Origin: Mactromeris polynyma
Taxonomy: Eukaryota; Mollusca; Bivalvia; Venerida; Mactridae
DNA length: 64,000 bases
Assembly: GCA_032209605.1 (NCBI GenBank)
Contig: JASFXZ010000016.1
Span: 3,348,001-3,412,000, forward strand
Reading direction: 5' to 3'
Numbering within the stretch: the stretch's first letter is position 1; every line of letters begins with the position of its first letter. The notes below the pieces were generated by a model. It had not been told where the DNA came from, did not search any database, and was given only the letters and a program-made list of their open reading frames with translations. A program made the position numbers and the translations under genes. Shown one piece after another: positions 56,633 through 64,000 of this stretch.

Positions 56633-58437
56633 TTTTTTTAAGATATATGTTGTTAATTGTATGTGTTGGATTTAACGGATTTATTGTATTATAATGACAT
56701 TGTTTAAATTATCAATATAGTTATAAAATATGTTAAAATGTGACTGCATTCTAAAACAATTTGTTCTTTATGGACATTGACAAGCGTCATTGCCTTCTGC
56801 AAAGTACTGGGTCCTGTTTTTTTCTGTCATTGAATAAGTGCTATGGGGACACTGATTGTAGTCATGTAATGGCTTTGCATTTCTTGGAAATGAATGCTGT
56901 TATAAGAAGCAATTATTCAGTTGTATTAAATCTTCTTGATTTCGTAAAGAAGCATGTATTTATTTCATTCACTATCATTGACATGAAACAGAACAGTAAA
57001 ACAAATAAAAAAATTGAGAACAGAAATTTTGAAAACTTTCATCTTTTTCCCAAATGTTAACTGTTACAGGCAAGGAGGAGAAGGTCAAAGCTGGGAGAAA
57101 AAAGTTATGGCTTTTGGTTTTGCAAATTGAATTTTTTTTTTTAAATATTCAGTGAATTCTATTAGTGTAATTAAATATTAATGACTGTTTTAAGTCCTTG
57201 GATAATCAGAGTAACAAAAAAATTCTAATTTTGTTTTTGTCATGTTTCTGTGGAAACGTAATGGTTGGGATCTTGTTACTGACTTTTTGGTTAATAGAAA
57301 CTGACAAAGAACATTGCTTTGATCATTTCCTGTCCGTAAATAAGGGTCTCTGAATTAGTTTAAGTATTCAACTCGCCAAATATGGATCCTTTGTCACAAT
57401 TTAAGCCAACACAAAGATCGTCATGTCTGTCTGTATATACCCATCTAGTACGGATAATTTATGGGGGAGGTACAAACAGTGGAAGGGTAGATATCGGCGC
57501 GTCTGAAACCTGATTCAAAGGTTGTGACATGGTGGAATCCACATTCCCTTAATTTGACATGAGTACTGGTTTGTTACCAAGGAAATGGTCATCGAGAGTG
57601 ATTTATATTAAACTTACTCCAGAAGTTGTATAATTGTTCCTTAAGCAATGTAAAATGAAAAAGTTAAAATTTATTTTTATGGGGGGGGGGGTTACAATGA
57701 TTAAGATAATAGGTGTTGATGCTTCCCGAGATATTTCTATAGTATGGCTTCAGGATAATGTTGGTAATAGAACTATTGTACTTACTTATGATATTCTGTG
57801 AAAGTTCAGCCTGCAGGATGTGTATCACCTTTCTATTTAATTCGAGAATTCAGTTATTACCTTCTGACTTCCATTTACAGAAATTATTTCTCATAATTGA
57901 ACTATTATCTTCTCCGATATACTATTAGCAATTTGCAAGCAACCCTGATGTATTTATTGTCCATGTCTCTGTCTTAATAATTCCATATTAACTTGTAAAA
58001 TAATGATGTTTTCTGGTTCTCTTTAATAGCAGAAACTTTAGAATGGATAACAAATTCTTCTATTGACAAATCCCCCCCCACCACTTGTTTACCTAAAAAA
58101 ATGGCTTTGTGCGGAAACTAATCTGAAAGAACTGTTTTTGCTAAGGCAGACAAATTTGTTCTAACAGAATTTGTTTTATTTGACAATAACTTTCCACATA
58201 AATTCTAATTTACTGTGGAAAGTAGGTTTAGAAACTCCGACTTTCTTCAATTATTCATCCTAATGGCGTATTTCAAGGGTCCCTTATAAAGCTTGTAAAA
58301 AAAACCGGCAAACATTTAGCGACGGAGTTCTGGAAATAAGGCGACGAATGGTTATTTAATTATTTGGAATCTGTATGTGAGTTGAAATGAGTTTAACCTG
58401 CATGATTAGCTTCACATTGACAAAGACTGAAATCTGA
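56633..58437. other. non-coding stretch with a poly-G tract
   Basis: No convincing gene; a possible acceptor at 57070 opens a short frame without a credible donor. A run of about 12 G lies near 57680-57692. Confidence 0.4.
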
Positions 58438-58443
58438 TTCTGA

Positions 58444-60340
58444 CAGGGCTCAACATTAATGGTTGTCCGATGGATTTTGACCAGTAAATTGAAGGTCCGG
58501 GCAACTGATTTCCAAAACTACTTATGCATTTTCTTCAAAAAACAAAGCAAAACGAAAAACAGGTATGACTGAAACCAAAGCCAAGTATAAACAAGAATTA
58601 TCTTTAAAAAAGATGGTCGGCGCATCTTGAAGTTTGCACATTTGTTGCAATCTGGGATTAAAATTTGTGGTTCAACAAAAAGAATGCTTAATGTTACTAC
58701 TGCCGGTCATTCAATTACGCTATACTACAGAAACCCCGAGATCACTACGTAGTACGCTCCCACACAGCGCTTTGATTCCAATATCGTTACATTCACACAC
58801 TGCTGTATTACGCAGTATATTTTTATATTTGACCTTTTTAACCTTACTGCTATAACCAATGATTTAGTCGCAGTGAACAAAATCACCGTTCGTTCCTTAT
58901 ACTAAATTCATTGGTCGGCACGATCACATGACAACTGAGTTTATTACTAAAATGTAGAAGGGTATTTTCATGCGCTAAGACCAATCAAATGTGTAAACAA
59001 TGTGCAGCCTTTTGTGTAGAAGGAAATTTTGACTATCTAGCTAATCGGTTTTATTTCATATCAATAAAATTTTAGCATTTACAAAAGGCAATTTTTCGTT
59101 CTTACATCGAGGATTGTACAGATACGTATTACAATATTTATTAGCGTGGTGAAATCGAGTAACAAGATGTCAAGTAACGATATGACGCATTTTAAAATAT
59201 ACGCAGATTCCGCATAGACAGCTGTTTAAATGACCTTAAATCACTACACATTTACAGGCATCGGAAAAATGTTGGCATGCCAACGAAGCGATAGTCACTT
59301 ACGTTCGAATTATTTAGTTTTTCTAGCAATTTCCATAATCACAGCGGCATTTTTATGACAGTGAAAGCTGTTTATTCAGTGCGCACTCACATAAGCTTTC
59401 TTTACGCATGTTTACTATCCTACATTTGGGTCATTAGTGAGTCGTTGCAAGCGTCTCGCTGACTGTCTGTGGATGCATGTCGACTTGCCTGTCAAAATAT
59501 AGAAAATACTACGAAGGAGACAGGATACAAATAACTCCGTAGTGTGATCAGTCATAGACACAGTATAGTCTGTTTCAATATATGTAGTTCCTCGTTACTT
59601 ATCGCATAAGTTGTGAACTCACACATCCATGTTAATAAACTTGTTACATAGCGATTTATCTGATTAAAGCAATATAAATGTTCGCGACTGGTACATAAAA
59701 CCAAGAAAGTCTTCTTAAATCCAACACCGGACAAGTCCCCGTTGTGATGAATAACAACACTACTTGCTGGATAAATCTGGAAATACACTATAGAAAATGT
59801 TAACCAATCTGCTTCAAGGTTACACATATTTTTAAATTGAAGAGAAATGGCGCGTAATTGCCTTGGTGGTTAACGTCAGATTTGATTGGTTTACGAAACA
59901 CTGAATATGCAATTAGCAAAAGCATGTTGGAACAATCACTAAAACTATGGGAAAACTATGGGAAAACAGATTTTCGTAAATGCTTGGCTGAGCCAGTTTG
60001 CCTGGCTACGATATGACACGGATGGGATAAAAAGTTCCGTGCCCCTTGCAGGAATTACACGGACATTTTGCTGCCTTCATTCAGCAGTAGCTCTTTGTCA
60101 ATGTGAGGCTTATAATTGGAATTACATGTGAATTAGCCAGTTTATGTTTTAATTGGATTGTCCATGTATTAAAGACTGAACATTTATGCGTGTATTGACT
60201 ATTCCTTCATTTGTCACAACTTCTGCATTTTCACTCTACATTTTCTTGTTTATGGTCAGGACAAGTGAACATTTGGTCAGGAAAAGTGATTTTTAGTGTG
60301 CAATTTGTCCAGTAGTACAAACAGTTAATGTTGAGCCCTG
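58444..60340. mobile_element. 1.9-kb element with CAGGGCTCAACATTAA ends and 6-bp TSD (hAT-like?)
   Basis: CAGGGCTCAACATTAATGG at the left pairs with GTTAATGTTGAGCCCTG at the right (15-16 bp). TTCTGA lies directly outside each end (58438-58443 and 60341-60346), a perfect 6-bp target duplication. CAGGG termini suggest a hAT-type element, but hAT duplications are usually 8 bp, so the class is uncertain. Inside I find no transposase; a 91-codon minus ORF (59552-59827) has no motif. Confidence 0.6.
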
Positions 60341-60553
60341 TTCTGATGTAATGTTTCTTCTCCTCCAACACTTTTAAGTTTGCTTTACAACAATTGTGAC
60401 GGATATATACCTGATGCCAGCAGATAGCAATATTCTGTTTGATCTGTCCTAGGGAAGTTTAGAACTTACAGTTAAACAGCCACTATTATGCCTGAACTAC
60501 AGTCATTATTTCGTAATTAGAGAGGTCTCCATTTATGAAAAGATAAAAAAAAT

Positions 60554-60633
60554 GTGTTTGTGATTGATGTTCACAAGATGCAAGGAACAAAAAGTGTTTG
60601 TGATTGATGTTCACAAGATGCAAGGAACAAAAA
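60554..60633. repeat. 40-bp tandem duplication
   Basis: GTGTTTGTGATTGATGTTCA followed by CAAGATGCAAGGAACAAAAA occurs at 60554 and 60594 without change. Confidence 0.9.
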
Positions 60634-60819
60634 GAATTATTTAAGGGCGTTTTTTTCCTTAAATATTTCTCTCTTTTGTTCCATGATCAGACAAATTACT
60701 TCATCATTCTGCAGCTATAGCATCCATAAAAGTAGGCCATGCAATAGGATATGTAATTTACAATGTGTCGTGATTTTTCATTGGTTTCAAGTTTTAGCAG
60801 TGCTTTGATTTTATTGTCT

Positions 60820-61210
60820 TTTTAGACTGGGACATAAGTCCCATGTCTTTAGTAACCGTAATTTTGGAAACAGCTGTGGCAGAGTTAGACACATTTGATA
60901 CCACTCTTTGTATCACTACGCATGATTTGCATACGACCAATACGACCAATCAACATGTCGAATTGTTTGTTACATCACTAACCGCCGTTCTACTTTCCTT
61001 CGTCTTTGATAAATTTGCAAATTGTTCGTATGGTAAAATAGATCTTCGTTTCCGAATCCATCGTGAGAATTTTATTTTAAACTGAAATATCTGGTTCAGG
61101 AATTATTGTTGAATTATTGTTTAAGTGTTTGTGGTTAACATTTCTTTGGTAAGAGCAACTTTTGTTAACGTAAAAAGAGAAATCGATGAATTGAGGGAGG
61201 ACTTTTTTTT
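60820..61210 (+). repeat. dispersed repeat D, copy 2
   Basis: Matches 51285-51665 in order: TTTTTAGACTGGGACATAAG, TCCCATGTCTTTAGTAACCG, TTTTGGAAACAGCTG, TTGATACCACTCTTTGTATC and GAATTATTGTTTAAGTGTTT. The first motif has GGGAC..GTCCC where copy 1 has GGGGC..GCCCC, a compensated short hairpin. Confidence 0.7.
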
Positions 61211-62034
61211 ATCGGAAACAAGTGTTCTACCTGGCTGATACAGCGGTAGTAAAGCCATTAAGCATATATATAGCGAGTAGGCTGGGCTTATCTGACAGAT
61301 GGATGATAATACTGAAACATAATCTCTAGTAAACAGAACCATGTGTGTGTTTATACAGAAACAATCTGATATTTTTGAATCTTATAGAAGTGTTTGGTAT
61401 ATAATATTGTAGCTAAATATTCAACTATATTTAAAATATTTATTTAAATTATATGTATATTTTCATTTTATAAATTAAATAGGAATCTGATAGTGACATT
61501 ATGTATGTTATAAAACAGATAAACTATTTACACATGCAAACTAATCTGCTCTGTAACTCGCTGAGAGGGAGGTCGTGACCTTTATGTGGGCTGGCTTTAG
61601 CAGTTGGAGGTAAATTTGATTTTTTAGCAGACAATAAAATATTGGCAGTACTGGTTGATAATTACTTCCAGGAAAACTGGTTAGGTCAATTGACCGCTGT
61701 AAATGACTGAAAAAATGTTGAAACCCTACGTAAAACCTCATCAAATAAATAAAGAAAGGGTTTATGGAAACGTATATCTTTTCCGGCTAAAATCGTGATC
61801 AAGCAAATGCCTGGGTATCTGTTTGATAGACCTGAACAGTATGCCGACACTACTAGTATGCATACACTACCCTATTCAGCGTATTGTGAACAATTCTGAG
61901 TTTTTAACTGGATGGCAAGCAGACAAAGTCAGATTGTGAAACAAAAACATTGGTGTCGCTCTCAACGAGTATTACATCTAGGGAGCCACAGTCTTTCTGC
62001 GCTTTCAGCGCTTTGATTACTATAATAATTAAGT

Positions 62035-62293
62035 CACAGGAGATTGTCAAGAGTTCTCTCCCTTTATCCCTTCTAGAGTTCTCTCCCTTTAGTGCCATAT
62101 GTACTCTTGAAGGAATATTTAAGGTTGATGAACTTAACTACATGCATAGAAGACTTAATACACAGGAGATTGTCATGAGTTATTTCCCTTTATCCATTCT
62201 AGAGTTATGTCCCTTTGGTACTACATGTATATGTATATGTACTGTAGAAGGGATAAAGGGAAAGAACTCATAACAATCTCCTGTGTATTAAGT
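62035..62293. mobile_element. small hairpin element with an extra half copy
   Basis: Arms at about 62153-62212 and 62230-62293 are inverted copies: ACTTAATACACAGGAGATTG, TCATGAGTT.TTTCCCTTTA, TCC.TTCTA. A direct half copy lies at 62035-62100 (CACAGGAGATTGTCAAGAGT, TCTCTCCCTTTATCCCTTCT). A fragment of the same family is at 38819-38860. Confidence 0.75.
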
Positions 62294-62754
62294 ATTTTGT
62301 GCATGCAGTAAAGTTCAACAACCCTGGTGTCACAGACTTATACAGCAATATACAGTCTGGACTGGTGTGTGATCAAAAATCAAAGTAAGTAATTGAAATG
62401 TTTGGTAAATGATGATTTATTGAAGGATTAATTGAAAGTTTGTTTGATTAAGTAGTCTCAGATTGAAGTGAGGTCAGTATCTTGACAGACAGTTTGCTTC
62501 TGTCTATGAACATTGATCTCTTCATTTAATCTCCCAACAATGAACATTAAACCTGTCACCATCCAGATGATGCTGTGTGATTGGGTTTTATAAAGTTATC
62601 GGTCAATCTCAAATCATGTGTTTTATAATTGAAGGCCTGTAAATGTGTTACTGATGTAAAATATTCAGTTTTAGTGAAAAACTATTCTTAATGAGATTGT
62701 GCTCTGTGAGACACGAAAGACTCAGACTACTAAATTGCTGAGTTTGTTTTGATT

Positions 62755-63096
62755 TTTATGCCCCGCTTTAAAGATCATGGGAGGACATATTGGTTTGCGC
62801 ATGTCGGTTGGTCGGTATGTCTGTCGGTACGTCCGTAACTTTTTTGTTTTCTATCAATAACTCAAAACCCCTTTCATCCACGCATTCATCTCGGATAGCA
62901 GAGAAACCCTTTTGATTTTAGGATCAAAGGTCAAGGTCACAGGGGTCAATTGTTCTCAAACCGTTTCCAATCAATAACTCAAGAACCCCTTGACCTATCA
63001 TCCTCAAACTTGGTCCATACAATCATCTTGGGTAGCAGAGGAACCCTATTGAGTTTGGGGTCAAAGGTAAAGGTCACAGGGGGGCATAATGTTTTA
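62755..63096. mobile_element. short element with ATGCCCC/GGGGCAT ends and two core units
   Basis: Starts TTTTATGCCCCGCTTTAAAG and ends CACAGGGGGGCATAATG. Two diverged units of about 115-120 bp contain CAATAACTCAA.AACCCCTT, then GATAGCAGAG.AACCCT.TT, then CAAAGGT(C/A)AAGGTCACAGG. Non-coding, and of the same general architecture as the HINE-like elements although not homologous at the ends. Confidence 0.6.
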
Positions 63097-63117
63097 CAAA
63101 CATCTTTTGTTAAAATA

Positions 63118-63300
63118 CAGTCGGACCTTGTTTATTCAACAACCTTCTATCCGAAACTTGGTATCATCCGAAATGAATATCAGGTCCCTGTGTATCTTTT
63201 TGTATGCATGTCGAATTAAAAATGGGTTATTCGAAATCATGTTTTATTCTAAATTAAATGTTGGCCCCCCATGAATTCGAATGAATGTCAGTTCCGATTG
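63118..63300. mobile_element. 183-bp Tigger-like MITE T3
   Basis: TA|CAGTCGGACCTTGTTTATTC at the left and GAATGAATGTCAGTTCCGAT, TG|TA at the right form imperfect inverted ends around two small ORF-free segments. CAG start and TA duplication match the pogo/Tigger pattern seen at 39921, 43096 and 48674. Confidence 0.65.
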
Positions 63301-63302
63301 TA

Positions 63303-64000
63303 TTTGCAATGTTGCTATGTTTAATTTTTTAATGTCAGTATAATATCATATGTTTCAACATTACATAGACCCTGTATGTTTTATGCACTTTGTTCAGATT
63401 ATTTTTCATAAACTCCTTTTTGTCCATAATGATCAAAGAGGAGAATTTTATGTGTAACAATGTCTATCAGGTTGGTCCAATTATTATTCCAGTTTCCAGA
63501 TTCTTTGTGTTCCATCTTTCATGTATTCTGTGCAATCACTTATGTTTAACGATATTCTTAGTATGAAATATTTTCTCAAGTCTTTGAAAATGATAGTTAA
63601 ACATAAAATCTTACATGTTAATGACAGTAAAGGTGCTTTCATCAAATTTTCTGTGTCTGAAGTTTATCTAGCAACATAAAAATACAGAAATGTGTCAAGT
63701 ACTATATTCTGATATTTTTATGAATGAAATGATTTATTGTTAAAAAGTATTTTATTATCAGACAAGACATGAATTTTGTGTAGTTATTAATTGAAATGTT
63801 AATTGACAACCAATTAACTCTGTATAAATCTAAATTGAGTAGATAGGATATACAGTGTAAGATATATCGATTTATTCAATTCCGATTTGAAACATTTTAT
63901 TACAAGTAAATAATTGTAATATTACAATTTTTATCATGTAATTTAAATAAGAATTGTGATGGTAGGCTTTGTTAAATACGCTCGCCACCAGGAAATCCTT
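63303..64000. other. AT-rich non-coding stretch to the window end
   Basis: No gene or repeat structure recognised. Confidence 0.4.

Noticed and set aside
57070..57107. Possible exon after TTAACTGTTACAG (GKEEKVKAGRKK)
   Set aside because: No plausible donor follows and the sequence becomes a T-rich run; too short to support.

Overview
This is a gene-poor, repeat-rich window of animal nuclear DNA. AT-rich intergenic or intronic sequence, short ORFs, intron-type splice signals, tRNA-derived SINEs and many TA-flanked DNA transposons rule out a prokaryote or virus. The repeat vocabulary suggests a lophotrochozoan, most likely a bivalve mollusc: tandem cores carrying AGGTCAAGGTCA, ends of the GCTCACCTGAGC type, and an FMRFamide-receptor-like GPCR with a single coding exon. 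The species is not identified.

Layout. 1-212 is the end of a minus-strand SINE with a tRNA-like head. 3.1-4.15 kb holds a small hairpin element beside a large imperfect palindrome. 5.0-12.3 kb is almost entirely tandem repeat: a 59-bp array, then a 57-58-bp array grading into about 5 kb of 27/28-bp units. 13.9-14.4 kb has two facing SINE copies. 14.49-18.22 kb is one 3.7-kb DNA transposon with about 400-bp terminal inverted repeats around a decayed gene with XPG/PIN-like and Cys-rich (CXC-like) parts; I judge it Academ-like. 19.6-20.2 kb is a LINE 3' end. 22.36-26.67 kb is a 41-bp satellite with 328-bp and 1189-bp higher-order structure. 27-35 kb has possible small exons, a SINE, a 55-bp minisatellite, and a SINE split by a TTCATGA-rich MITE. 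35.5-38.3 kb has two unrelated elements with tandem cores, the second Helentron/HINE-like and repeated at 50.1 kb. 39.3-49.7 kb carries several CAGT-ended, TA-flanked (pogo/Tigger-like) elements, one keeping a CENP-B-type DNA-binding start, two tRNA-headed SINEs, and the one confident host gene, a class A GPCR on the minus strand (44233-45354). 51-64 kb holds a dispersed repeat pair, a Tc1/mariner relic, a possible terminal exon, a third copy of the SINE seen at 14 kb, a 1.9-kb element with a 6-bp target duplication, and small hairpin elements.

The only confident intact protein gene is the GPCR. The most notable candidate is the 14.5-18.2 kb transposon, where long inverted repeats, a candidate 3-bp duplication and a multi-motif gene occur together. 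The large arrays show clear segmental amplification. No CRISPR array, operon, origin or bacterial regulatory signal is present. All family assignments come from reading the sequence and from memory; no database search was possible.
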